This document shows, piece after piece, positions 1 to 6,834 of a DNA stretch of 16,936 nucleotides. This DNA is from a candidate division TA06 bacterium SM23_40. Its GTDB lineage: Bacteria > LJUI01 > SM1-40. Made by a program: the position numbers and the translations under genes. The notes beneath the pieces are model-generated. The model saw only the letters and a list, made by a program, of their open reading frames with translations. It did not search any database and was not told the origin of the DNA. The first letter of the stretch is position 1. The number at the start of each line of letters is the position of its first letter. The DNA is taken from the NCBI GenBank assembly GCA_001303705.1, contig LJUI01000048.1, forward strand, positions 1-16,936, written 5' to 3'.

Positions 1-147
1 AGCGGTGAGGCGATGGCGACGGCGTCGAGCGAGCCGTGGAATCTGATATCACGTGATGTACAGGCGATCGTATCGGGAGTGTATCTGTTTTCGGTCGAGT
101 ATGATAATGGAGATGTACAGGTAGGCAAGTTTGTGGTGATCAAGTAG
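1..147 (+). CDS. C-terminal end of a secreted protein (partial, 5' truncated)
   Basis: Frame 1 is open from the window edge to a TAG at 145-147, giving 48 residues. The tail contains W-N-L-I-S-R-D-x-Q-A-I-V-S-G-V-Y-L-F-S-V and ends G-K-F-V-V-I-K. This pattern (aromatic, SRD, SGVYLF, then a final strand with FVVIK) is what I know from the C-terminal ends of large exported proteins in FCB-type bacteria, where the last beta-strands act like a sorting or FlgD-like domain. The rest of the protein lies outside the window, so its main function cannot be named. An aggagg sequence starts directly after its stop codon, and the next gene begins 42 nt downstream on the same strand, so the two are probably co-transcribed. 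Confidence 0.75.
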   Translation, partial: SGEAMATASSEPWNLISRDVQAIVSGVYLFSVEYDNGDVQVGKFVVIK

Positions 148-189
148 GAGGAGATGAACGATCAGATGACACCTGAGGGAGGAGGGACC

Positions 190-1533
190 ATGCGCCCGTT
201 CTGCTGTCGCATCGGCTGGTTGATGCTACTCATTCCATTCATCGCCATCGTGGGTCTGCTGATTAACGGATGCGAGAAGGAACTCGTCGAACCGGAAGAC
301 CCTGACGCTCCCATTATCAACAGTCTCACGGCGGATCCCCCGACGATCGGTATCCGTGGAAGGGTCACGCTGAAGTGCATCGCAGCTGACCCGGAACACA
401 ATAAGGACTTCACATTCAGCTGGAGCAGCACGGCAGGCTCGTTCGTCAATTCCAACGGTGACTCGACAACCCACCCCGATCTCTCTGTTCACGCGAACTA
501 TGCAACCTGGAATGCGCCTGACACCCCACAGGATGTGACGATGACGGTTGTGGTTGACGATGAGACGAACCAGACATCACAAAGCGTCGGGGTCCGGGTG
601 ACTGCTTACGAGCTGGTGGCCTATTGGGGGATGGTCGAAGCAGCAGGCGATTCCACGCACCATCCAGGCATGCTCGACATGCCGCGAGGCGTTGAGATCG
701 TAGGAGACTACTGCTACGTCGCCGACTGGGGCAACGATCGCATGCAGCGTTTCAGTCGACTCGATGGTACGTACGATACGTTGTGGACATTCGTTGTCTC
801 CGGCCCGGACACGGTCGATATCGACGGTCCGATCGACATTGCCGCCGATGATGCTGGCAATGTCTTCCTCGTCGATCACCGGCGTCTGTACAGGTTCGAT
901 GCAGTGGGGCAGGACATCGTCTTCGATAGGTATGCCAGTGTCCCGGATTCCTTCTCGATCGGACTCGCGACCGATGCGGGCGGCAACGTTTATCTCTCGA
1001 GAGGGAACAGCGGAACCATCCGAGGATACGACGGGGATAACCTGAGCTCGCTGCCATCTCTCGTGACAGGCCTCTCCTCGCCTCGCGGGATCACTTTCGA
1101 TCCGGGAGACGATTTCTTGGTGGTCGACTATGACCGCATTCCCTTTGCCGATACCATCGCGCCCGACAGTATCGTCTATGACACTACCACGGTCTCCTGG
1201 ATCTTGCGGTACGAGGCCCCAGCCTACGTAGTGGTGAGTGATACGATCGGGCAGTATGGCGAAGCCGGGGACGGAGAGCTGTACGTTCCGTTCGCTCTCG
1301 CGTACGGCGCATTCGACGACGCCGTCTTCGTTACTGACCTGGGAGGTTCGGGTGATCCCCTCCTCACCCGGGTCGTGATGTTCTCCTCAGACGGCACGTT
1401 CCAGCTCGAGTGGGGGAGTGCCGGCGGGGCGCTCGAGAGCTTCAATGCACCGCTGGGCCTGGCCGCCGACGACGAGGGATTCGTCTACGTCTCCGATACG
1501 GGCAACAACGCGATCAAGAAGTACTCGCCATAG
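190..1533 (+). CDS. NHL/six-bladed beta-propeller lipoprotein with N-terminal Ig-like domain
   Basis: I chose the ATG at 190 over the one at 154. It has GGAGGAGGG at good spacing, and it places a lipoprotein signal at the N-terminus: R7 is followed by a hydrophobic stretch ending I-N-G-C, which puts the lipidated cysteine at residue 28. The 447-residue product then has an acidic linker, an Ig/PKD-like domain (about residues 40-140, with P-x-I-x-x-L-T-A-D and a W-x-A-P-D strand), and about six NHL-like blades. Clear blades are P-R-G-V-E-I-V-G-D-Y-C-Y-V-A-D-W-G-N-D-R and, at the end, P-L-G-L-A-A-D-D-E-G-F-V-Y-V-S-D-T-G-N-N. NHL propellers usually bind protein, peptide or glycan. No catalytic residues can be pointed out, so a binding or scaffolding role at the cell envelope is the likely job. 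It lies 64 nt upstream of the PorV/PorQ-like gene. Confidence 0.82.
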   Translation: MRPFCCRIGWLMLLIPFIAIVGLLINGCEKELVEPEDPDAPIINSLTADPPTIGIRGRVTLKCIAADPEHNKDFTFSWSSTAGSFVNSNGDSTTHPDLSVHANYATWNAPDTPQDVTMTVVVDDETNQTSQSVGVRVTAYELVAYWGMVEAAGDSTHHPGMLDMPRGVEIVGDYCYVADWGNDRMQRFSRLDGTYDTLWTFVVSGPDTVDIDGPIDIAADDAGNVFLVDHRRLYRFDAVGQDIVFDRYASVPDSFSIGLATDAGGNVYLSRGNSGTIRGYDGDNLSSLPSLVTGLSSPRGITFDPGDDFLVVDYDRIPFADTIAPDSIVYDTTTVSWILRYEAPAYVVVSDTIGQYGEAGDGELYVPFALAYGAFDDAVFVTDLGGSGDPLLTRVVMFSSDGTFQLEWGSAGGALESFNAPLGLAADDEGFVYVSDTGNNAIKKYSP

Positions 1534-1597
1534 GGTCGAACGGGTACGCTCTGATTTTCATCAGCTAGGGAGAGTGAACGCAAAGGAGGAACGGACG

Positions 1598-2554
1598 ATG
1601 AACAGACTGGTTGGCGCGCAGTCTCTCGCCGCAGCATCGGCGTTGCTGATCGTTCTCGCGCTTTCACCGTGCGCCGTGCTGGCCCAATCGAAGGTGGGGA
1701 CTGCCGGCATGCAGTTTCTCGAAGTCGGCACGACCGCCCGGGTCGCCGGGATGGGAGAGGCATTCGTCGCGGTGGCGGATGATGCATCGGCGCTGCGGTA
1801 CAATTCTGCCGGACTGGCGTGGTTGGAGGGACGAGAGGCCATCTTCGGCTACACGGACTATCCGGCGGATATCACGCTACAGTATGCCGGAGCCATAGCT
1901 CCCATCTCGCCCGTGATCGGCACGGTGGGGATCGCTGTCACCTCCCTGACGATGGATGATATGGTGGTGACGACGCCGGTCGACTCCGATGTGACCGGTA
2001 CGGGGCGCCACTTCACAGCGGGCGATGTGGCAGTCCAGCTGAGCTACGCTCGTATGTTGACAGACCGTTTCTCTGCAGGGCTGTCGGTACGGTTCATCCA
2101 GGAGGATCTCGAGGATGAGTCCGCCCAGGGGATCGGAGCAGACATCGGCACGTTGTATGATACCCACTGGAATACGGTCAAGGTCGGGATGAATATCTCG
2201 AATTTCGGACCGGACATGAAATTCGTGGAGGAGAGCTTTCCGCAGCCGCTCAACTTCACGGTGGGCGTGTCGGTAGAGCCGATCAGCGACGAACTACACC
2301 ATCTCATTCTTGGGTTCGAAGGAAGCCATCCGAACGATAACGAGGAGCGGGCCGCAGTAGGAGGGGAGTACACTGTGTACCAGATGTTGTCGTTCCGGGG
2401 AGGCTACAAGATCAACTATGATGCGGAGACATGGTCGGCCGGGGTCGGCGTTCAGGTTCCGTTAGGTGTGATGGGAGTCAAGGTCGACTACTCGTACACC
2501 GATTTCGGATATCTCAGTGATATCCACCGCGCGACACTGGGCATCAGCCTTTAG
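1598..2554 (+). CDS. PorV/PorQ-family outer-membrane beta-barrel protein
   Basis: The ATG at 1598 is preceded by AAAGGAGGA eight bases upstream, and it starts a clean signal peptide of about 29 residues with a V-L-A cleavage site before Q-S-K. The mature protein opens with the family hallmark: G-T-A-G-M-Q-F-L-E-V-G, then A-R-V-A-G-M-G-E-A-F-V-A-V-A-D-D-A-S and Y-N-S-A-G-L-A-W-L. The rest is alternating beta-strand sequence ending in a short terminal strand (A-T-L-G-I-S-L). At 318 residues it has the expected length for PorV/PorQ/UPF0164 proteins, which are FadL-like barrels. PorV itself is an outer-membrane partner of the type IX secretion system that receives secreted cargo. Being next to proteins with FlgD-like C-terminal domains fits a secretion or surface-attachment role, but no core secretion gene is in the window, so a T9SS assignment is inference. 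Confidence 0.85.
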   Translation: MNRLVGAQSLAAASALLIVLALSPCAVLAQSKVGTAGMQFLEVGTTARVAGMGEAFVAVADDASALRYNSAGLAWLEGREAIFGYTDYPADITLQYAGAIAPISPVIGTVGIAVTSLTMDDMVVTTPVDSDVTGTGRHFTAGDVAVQLSYARMLTDRFSAGLSVRFIQEDLEDESAQGIGADIGTLYDTHWNTVKVGMNISNFGPDMKFVEESFPQPLNFTVGVSVEPISDELHHLILGFEGSHPNDNEERAAVGGEYTVYQMLSFRGGYKINYDAETWSAGVGVQVPLGVMGVKVDYSYTDFGYLSDIHRATLGISL

Positions 2555-2800
2555 GCCGTGCGGCTCCGGTGGGCAGTTGGGCGCCGGCGGCAAGAGAAGA
2601 AAGGAGGAAAGTGATAGCCGTCGGAAGGCATGGACGTGAAGGGAAGCAGCGTTGTGCTTGTCAAAGAGCCCTCCCGTCGTTGCCTGAACGCTGCCACGTG
2701 GGTCAGGAGAGCAGCGAGGTCGGCTGTCAGCGAGGGGGGGAGAGACGAGGGATGGTAGATGGCAGATCTACCAGCCATGCGAGGAAGGAGGAGCGAGAGC
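2555..2800 (+). other. Intergenic leader of the first propeller gene, with RBS-proximal hairpin
   Basis: This 246-nt spacer has no supported gene and no convincing promoter. A hairpin lies at 2753-2773: TGGTAGAT, loop GGCAG, ATCTACCA (8 bp). It sits about 10 nt upstream of the GAAGGAGGAG ribosome binding site (about 2784-2792) that decides the ATG at 2801. A second strong SD-like sequence (AAAGGAGG, about 2600-2607) lies far upstream, in front of a GTG at 2611. The open frame from that GTG runs out of frame into the next gene and looks like a shadow. Confidence 0.45.
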
Positions 2801-4654
2801 ATGTTGCTTCAACGTCAGATCCCGATCGCGATCCTGGTCGGCTGCTTGCTCGTCAGCTCTGCCGCCGCCTTTGTCGTGGTCCCCGAACGGAGTGACTTCA
2901 GCCTGAGAGATGTCGAGGAAGGTTCGATGCTCAGGCCGGCAGTGGAGGAGGGGCAGGCCGGAGTGGCGACGCCACCTGATCCCGGTACTGCCCACTGGGT
3001 CGCCACGAGCAATTTCCCCACTGATCCAGCGTTTGACTCTCCGTTCTCCTACCCCAATAACCGGCACGTCTGCGTCCATCCAGTCATGGACATTCCGTTC
3101 GTCGGCTGGATGAACAATGACGCGCACCCCACCATTTTCGCGAGCTATGAGTCTCACTGGAACGACCTGTTCCAGTTCTGGACCACTCCTGTCTCCTTCG
3201 TAGACACCCTCCGCGGTCGGCGCTCGGGCGTCTTAGGTGATCACACGACCACAGTGCACGGTACTTGCGCAGCATCGAATGGCGGCACCGTGACGAGAGA
3301 AATATGGTACAACCGCTACGAGAATCCGTGGACCGCGCCGACGTTGATCAGCACCGATGACGGCATTCAGGACTACTTCGTCGCGATGGCGGCCGATCTG
3401 AATGACAACATCTGGCTGGCCTGGGAGCACAACTGGAATGCGGCGTCAGCCAACGACCACGTTCTGCAGGCGACCTATTCAACCGATAACGGGGTTACCT
3501 GGGACCAGGGTAACATCGTGGATGTCCACTCCCCGTACAGCGGCGCCTGGAACCTCACTACGATCGCCACTGATCCGACGAACGGGGACGCGTACATCGC
3601 CTGTGGGATTTACTGGCCGCTCGGCATGCTGTCGCTTCCCGACGACGATGGGTTCAATGACGTCGTACTCTGGCACTACTATGCAGACGGTGATACGTGG
3701 GGCAGTGAGCCCGAAGTCGTGGTCCAGGATATCGATGAAGATCCCACGATCTTTGGCAACCAGGCCTCGCTTCCCACGCTCGTCGTCGACTCCCAGGGTA
3801 CCGTCCACCTGGTCTTCCAGGGCAATCCGAACGTACAGGCCGGAGACGGCACGCTCCAGGGGTACACGATCACCGGACCTGCCGGTGCGCTCTACTACAC
3901 CAACAACGAAGGCGGGATGTGGAGCACTCCCGAAGAGGTCTTCCCGTTGGTCTGGACGGCCTATGGTGACAGCATCGACAGCATGGGCACGATGTGTGGA
4001 TACCCCACCATGGGTATCGACGAGAATGATGGCCTCTGGCTGGTGACTACCGCGCCCACCGTCATCTACAACGATACGATCTTCAGCTGGAACGCCGAGG
4101 TCGCCTACAGGCCTTATGGAGGCGCCTGGAATGCTCCCGAGGACAACTACACGTTGAGCAGCATACCGGAGGATTCGGCGCGGATCGGGAAGTCGGCCAT
4201 CTATGCGTCCATCCCTCATATGGTCGAGGAGGGATATCCGCAGTGTGCCTGGACTCAGATCGTTGACGCGCGGCTCGAGTACGGCGAGATCTGGTATCAC
4301 CGGGCCGAGGTGGTTGGTGTGGGAGATGGCGATTCGGAGAACAGGTTGCCGACAGGGCAGCCCATCTGCCTCTCTCAGAGCTATCCCAACCCGGTCCTGA
4401 GAGGTGCTCGCCACAACGTGACGACGATCCGGTACCAAGTTCCTGAGCCCGGGCAGGCAACGCTCAGGATCTACGATGCGGCCGGACGACTCGTGCGAGA
4501 GCTCGTCAACGGTACGGTAGAGGCAGGATCGCACGAAGCGAGATGGGATGGCCGGGATGTTCGCGGCCGCGACGTTGCGAGCGGTGTGTACTTCTACCGT
4601 CTCGAGGCGGAGCGCGCCGGGAGCATGGTCAGGAAGATGGTGCTCCTCAACTGA
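2801..4654 (+). CDS. Secreted Asp-box (sialidase-like) propeller protein with FlgD-like C-terminal domain, copy 1
   Basis: The frame is open from an ATG at 2759, but the ATG at 2801 is preferred. It has GGAAGGAGGAG at about 8 nt and begins a normal signal peptide (hydrophobic I-A-I-L-V-G-C-L-L-V, S-S-A-A-A cleavage near residue 23). The 617-residue product has a long propeller-like region with an Asp-box motif S-T-D-N-G-V-T-W and repeated strand/turn units such as D-S-Q-G-T-V-H-L-V-F. A FlgD-like Ig domain fills about residues 518-617 (S-Y-P-N-P, T-T-I-R-Y-Q-V, L-R-I-Y-D-A-A-G-R-L-V-R-E-L, A-S-G-V-Y-F-Y-R-L, R-K-M-V-L-L-N). Such tails are common on exported FCB-group proteins. The catalytic residues of true sialidases are not evident, so I call the fold, not an enzyme. 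It is paralogous to the next gene (both share S-H-W-N-D-L-F-x-F-W-T-T-P-V). Confidence 0.8.
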   Translation: MLLQRQIPIAILVGCLLVSSAAAFVVVPERSDFSLRDVEEGSMLRPAVEEGQAGVATPPDPGTAHWVATSNFPTDPAFDSPFSYPNNRHVCVHPVMDIPFVGWMNNDAHPTIFASYESHWNDLFQFWTTPVSFVDTLRGRRSGVLGDHTTTVHGTCAASNGGTVTREIWYNRYENPWTAPTLISTDDGIQDYFVAMAADLNDNIWLAWEHNWNAASANDHVLQATYSTDNGVTWDQGNIVDVHSPYSGAWNLTTIATDPTNGDAYIACGIYWPLGMLSLPDDDGFNDVVLWHYYADGDTWGSEPEVVVQDIDEDPTIFGNQASLPTLVVDSQGTVHLVFQGNPNVQAGDGTLQGYTITGPAGALYYTNNEGGMWSTPEEVFPLVWTAYGDSIDSMGTMCGYPTMGIDENDGLWLVTTAPTVIYNDTIFSWNAEVAYRPYGGAWNAPEDNYTLSSIPEDSARIGKSAIYASIPHMVEEGYPQCAWTQIVDARLEYGEIWYHRAEVVGVGDGDSENRLPTGQPICLSQSYPNPVLRGARHNVTTIRYQVPEPGQATLRIYDAAGRLVRELVNGTVEAGSHEARWDGRDVRGRDVASGVYFYRLEAERAGSMVRKMVLLN

Positions 4655-4716
4655 GGACCGACAGGAGCGAGGCGCCGTCCGGGGCGCAGATAGAAAAACC
4701 TATCGCGATCACGTCT

Positions 4717-4758
4717 GGAGTTCCTCCGGGGTCGGGATACTCACCCCGGAGGAACTCC
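4717..4758. repeat. Perfect 16-bp inverted repeat (hairpin) between paralogous genes
   Basis: The left arm GGAGTTCCTCCGGGGT (4717-4732) and the right arm ACCCCGGAGGAACTCC (4743-4758) are exact reverse complements with a 10-nt loop. Neither side is followed by a T-run, so it does not look like a classical intrinsic terminator. It could be an intercistronic stabiliser, a processing or attenuation element, a protein-binding palindrome, or one copy of a dispersed REP-like repeat. Confidence 0.85.
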
Positions 4759-4803
4759 TAGAGAGGTCACGGAGTCGGGCAGCCCCGTGGCGGAAAGGAG
4801 GTG

Positions 4804-4860
4804 ATGTACCCCTCCCGGGGATATCGAGCAGCATGGCTTGTTTCCTTCTATTGGAGGTAG
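4804..4860 (+). CDS. Putative 18-aa leader ORF with near-perfect anti-SD complement
   Basis: The ORF MYPSRGYRAAWLVSFYWR starts at an ATG directly behind AAAGGAGGTGAT (4794-4805). That sequence matches the usual 16S anti-Shine-Dalgarno complement over about 11 bases. The SD core to ATG distance is only 2 nt, which is short for efficient initiation. The stop TAG (4858-4860) lies inside the ribosome binding site region of the next gene, 7 nt before its ATG, which suggests translational coupling. GGAGG (4797-4801) can pair with CCTCC (4811-4815), which would hide this SD. It may be a real leader peptide, a standby ribosome site, or chance. Confidence 0.3.
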   Translation: MYPSRGYRAAWLVSFYWR

Positions 4861-4867
4861 GGTGAGC

Positions 4868-6724
4868 ATGAAAAATGTAGTGTTTGCATGTGGTGTTGTG
4901 GTTCTCGTGCTGTCCGTTGCCCTGCCCTCGTGGGCGGCGCACGATGGCGCGGTCTCCAGAGAGGCGATCTCGAGGCCGATGGCCAGGGCCGGCGTGCCGA
5001 CAGCGACTCCCCCTCCGTTCTGGCAGTTGTCCACCGTTCGGAACGATGCCGACTATCTGAAGCAGGATGGCACGGGCGATTCGCCCCTCTCCTACCCGGG
5101 CTTCACCCACATCGCCCACGACATGGTCGAGGACGTTCCCTTCTGCCTGTGGCGTGAGGGCAGCTTCTCGGATGCAGATCTTCTCGAGAGCCACTGGAAC
5201 GATCTCTTTCTCTTCTGGACGACACCTGTCGAGGTCATCGCCGATGAGCTTGTGGCCAGGCGTGGGAACGGGTTGATGTACGATGACAACGGGGTGATCC
5301 ACGTCGCCGGCGCGTTCGGCCCCGGCTCTGGAGGTCCGTTCGACATCCGGTACGCCCGGCGCGATCCCGTCGCCGGAACGTGGGGAGCGTCGGTGCAGCT
5401 CTCAGTGGAAGACGATTCCACCGACTACTTCCCCGCGGGTACTGTCGATAGCAATGGGAATGTCTGGGTCGAATGGGAACGGGTCATCACTTCGCCCGCT
5501 CACGAGGCGATCCTGGCATACAAGTCCACCGATGGCGGCGAGACGTGGGATCCGGGCAATCGCGAGGTGATCGTCGATCCGTTCGATGGAGGATGGTCGA
5601 CCTGGAACATGTTCGCTGACCCGTCGAATGGAGACGTCTGGGGCGTCACTGGTGCCTTCGGCAATGAGGACCTGTTCAACGACCTCTGCATCTGGCACTA
5701 TGTGGCAGCGCAGGACACGTGGATGGGCCCGGAGATACCGGTAGTCGGGGATATGGCCCTGAACGACTCGCTCGGGTGGCAGGTGGCGATGCCGCAGATC
5801 GTCATCGACTCACAGCACAATGCCCACGTCGTCTTCGAGATGAACGGACAGGACGATCCCGCGACCAATCCACGTACGCTGACGGTCATTGCCAACATGG
5901 GCCCGTATGGAACGATGCACTATGTCAATAACGTCGGCGGCGACTGGTCTGACCCGGTCCAGATCTTCGTTGCACCGGACACCATCAAGCCGCAGACCGA
6001 CTCTGTCTGCGGTGTTCCGTCGATCGGAATCGACGCCTTTGACAATCTGTACATCTCCTTCTCCCAGGCACTCCAGGTCGATAGCCTGACGGCGACGGGT
6101 GTGATCTGGTCGATGCCGGTCGATGCTTACATGAGCTACAATCCGTACGATCCCGTGGCGCAGGAGTGGCTGGGGTGGAGCGACAGAGTCAAGCTCTCTG
6201 ATCTCCCGATCTGGGAGCTCGGGCCTGACTCGCTGGTCGGTGCCGACTCGGTCGCTCTGTACCCGGGGGTGACGCCCAGGGTCCCCTCCTCCGGCGAGAC
6301 GGCTGGCCCGGGGTTCTTCTGGTGTGAATGGCTGGCGGACAACAGCGCCAACGATTACCACATGATTGACTTCAAGTACGTCCACGCCAGCCTCTGCACC
6401 CTTCCCACAGGGATTTCGGTGGAGGAGCCCGTCTCGGTGAGGAGAGACGGTCTCTTCCTCGGCCAGAACAGGCCGAATCCGTTCTGGAAGAGCACCGAGA
6501 TCGCGTATGGACTGCCGCAGAGTGGGCATGTGCGGCTCGAGATCCATAACGTGCTGGGCCAGCGCGTGCGGACGCTCGTCGACCGCTTCCAGGATGCGGG
6601 AAGACACCGCGTCATCTGGGACCGCCGGGACGAGAGCGGTGCCTATGTGGCGAGCGGGATCTACTTCTACCGCCTCGAGGGACCCGGGACCTCTAAGAAC
6701 AAGAAGATGGCGGTCCTCAACTAG
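4868..6724 (+). CDS. Secreted Asp-box (sialidase-like) propeller protein with FlgD-like C-terminal domain, copy 2
   Basis: The start at 4868 is supported by TTGGAGGT nine bases upstream and by a typical signal peptide (K-N, hydrophobic core V-V-V-L-V-L-S-V-A-L, cleavage after S-W-A near residue 22). The 618-residue protein aligns along its length with the preceding gene: S-H-W-N-D-L-F-L-F-W-T-T-P-V, an Asp-box S-T-D-G-G-E-T-W, D-P-S-N-G-D, and matching D-S-Q-x-x-x-H-V-V-F strands. A FlgD-like domain covers about residues 529-618 (N-R-P-N-P-F, L-E-I-H-N-V-L-G-Q-R-V-R-T-L, A-S-G-I-Y-F-Y-R-L, K-K-M-A-V-L-N). The pair looks like an old tandem duplication, since the sequences have diverged well away from the conserved blocks. 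The likely role is a surface or secreted binding protein. No enzymatic residues are recognised. Confidence 0.8.
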   Translation: MKNVVFACGVVVLVLSVALPSWAAHDGAVSREAISRPMARAGVPTATPPPFWQLSTVRNDADYLKQDGTGDSPLSYPGFTHIAHDMVEDVPFCLWREGSFSDADLLESHWNDLFLFWTTPVEVIADELVARRGNGLMYDDNGVIHVAGAFGPGSGGPFDIRYARRDPVAGTWGASVQLSVEDDSTDYFPAGTVDSNGNVWVEWERVITSPAHEAILAYKSTDGGETWDPGNREVIVDPFDGGWSTWNMFADPSNGDVWGVTGAFGNEDLFNDLCIWHYVAAQDTWMGPEIPVVGDMALNDSLGWQVAMPQIVIDSQHNAHVVFEMNGQDDPATNPRTLTVIANMGPYGTMHYVNNVGGDWSDPVQIFVAPDTIKPQTDSVCGVPSIGIDAFDNLYISFSQALQVDSLTATGVIWSMPVDAYMSYNPYDPVAQEWLGWSDRVKLSDLPIWELGPDSLVGADSVALYPGVTPRVPSSGETAGPGFFWCEWLADNSANDYHMIDFKYVHASLCTLPTGISVEEPVSVRRDGLFLGQNRPNPFWKSTEIAYGLPQSGHVRLEIHNVLGQRVRTLVDRFQDAGRHRVIWDRRDESGAYVASGIYFYRLEGPGTSKNKKMAVLN

Positions 6725-6757
6725 GCTTAGGAGCATAGACACCGCCGCGGAGCGGAG

Positions 6758-6794
6758 AAAAGCGGCCCGGCCCCCGAAGGGGGCCGGGCTGTTT
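6758..6794. terminator. Bidirectional intrinsic terminator between convergent genes
   Basis: An 11-bp perfect GC stem (GCCCGGCCCCC at 6765-6775 with GGGGGCCGGGC at 6779-6789) closes on a tiny loop. On the plus strand it is followed by TGTTTC, a weak T-tract. On the minus strand the loop reads C-TTCG-G, a stable tetraloop, and TTTT follows shortly after the stem, from the AAAA at 6758-6761. It sits between the 3' ends of the plus-strand propeller gene (stop 6724) and the minus-strand lipoprotein gene (stop 6835), so it can serve both. Confidence 0.85.
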
Positions 6795-6834
6795 CATGGT
6801 AGTCTCGTTCTGACCCCAGGCTTTGACTCGAAGT

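Larger units (their letters stand above)
4655..4867 (+). other. Spacer between the tandem paralogs: structured RNA and leader ORF
   Basis: This 213-nt spacer holds no conventional gene. It contains small hairpins at 4672-4687 (GCGCC/GGCGC) and 4689-4704 (GATAG/CTATC), the perfect 16-bp inverted repeat listed separately, a short CACGG/CCGTG stem at 4768-4789, and an 18-codon ORF preceded by a very strong Shine-Dalgarno. The ribosome binding site of the following gene is GGAGGT at 4853-4858. I see no clear sigma-70 promoter here, so the downstream gene is probably read from upstream. Confidence 0.5.

Noticed and set aside
154-189. Upstream ATG at 154 as the start of the propeller lipoprotein
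   Set aside because: The SD is too close (about 2 nt), and this start would put 12 extra residues in front of the lipoprotein signal. ATG 190 has a well-spaced GGAGGAGGG.
2611-2895. Possible small gene from GTG 2611 behind AAAGGAGG, running into the first propeller gene
   Set aside because: Its product is arginine-rich and motif-free, and it overlaps the signal peptide region of a clear gene by 95 nt in another frame. The SD-like sequence is noted, but the gene is not supported.
3479-4534. Long minus-strand ORF (351 codons) opposite the first propeller gene
   Set aside because: It lies fully antisense to a gene with signal peptide, Asp box and FlgD-like tail. Its product has no recognisable motif, and long antisense frames are common in GC-rich coding DNA.
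5810-6742. Minus-strand ORF (310 codons) opposite the second propeller gene
   Set aside because: It is antisense to a well-supported gene, lacks any recognised domain or RBS, and spans the far side of the real stop codon.
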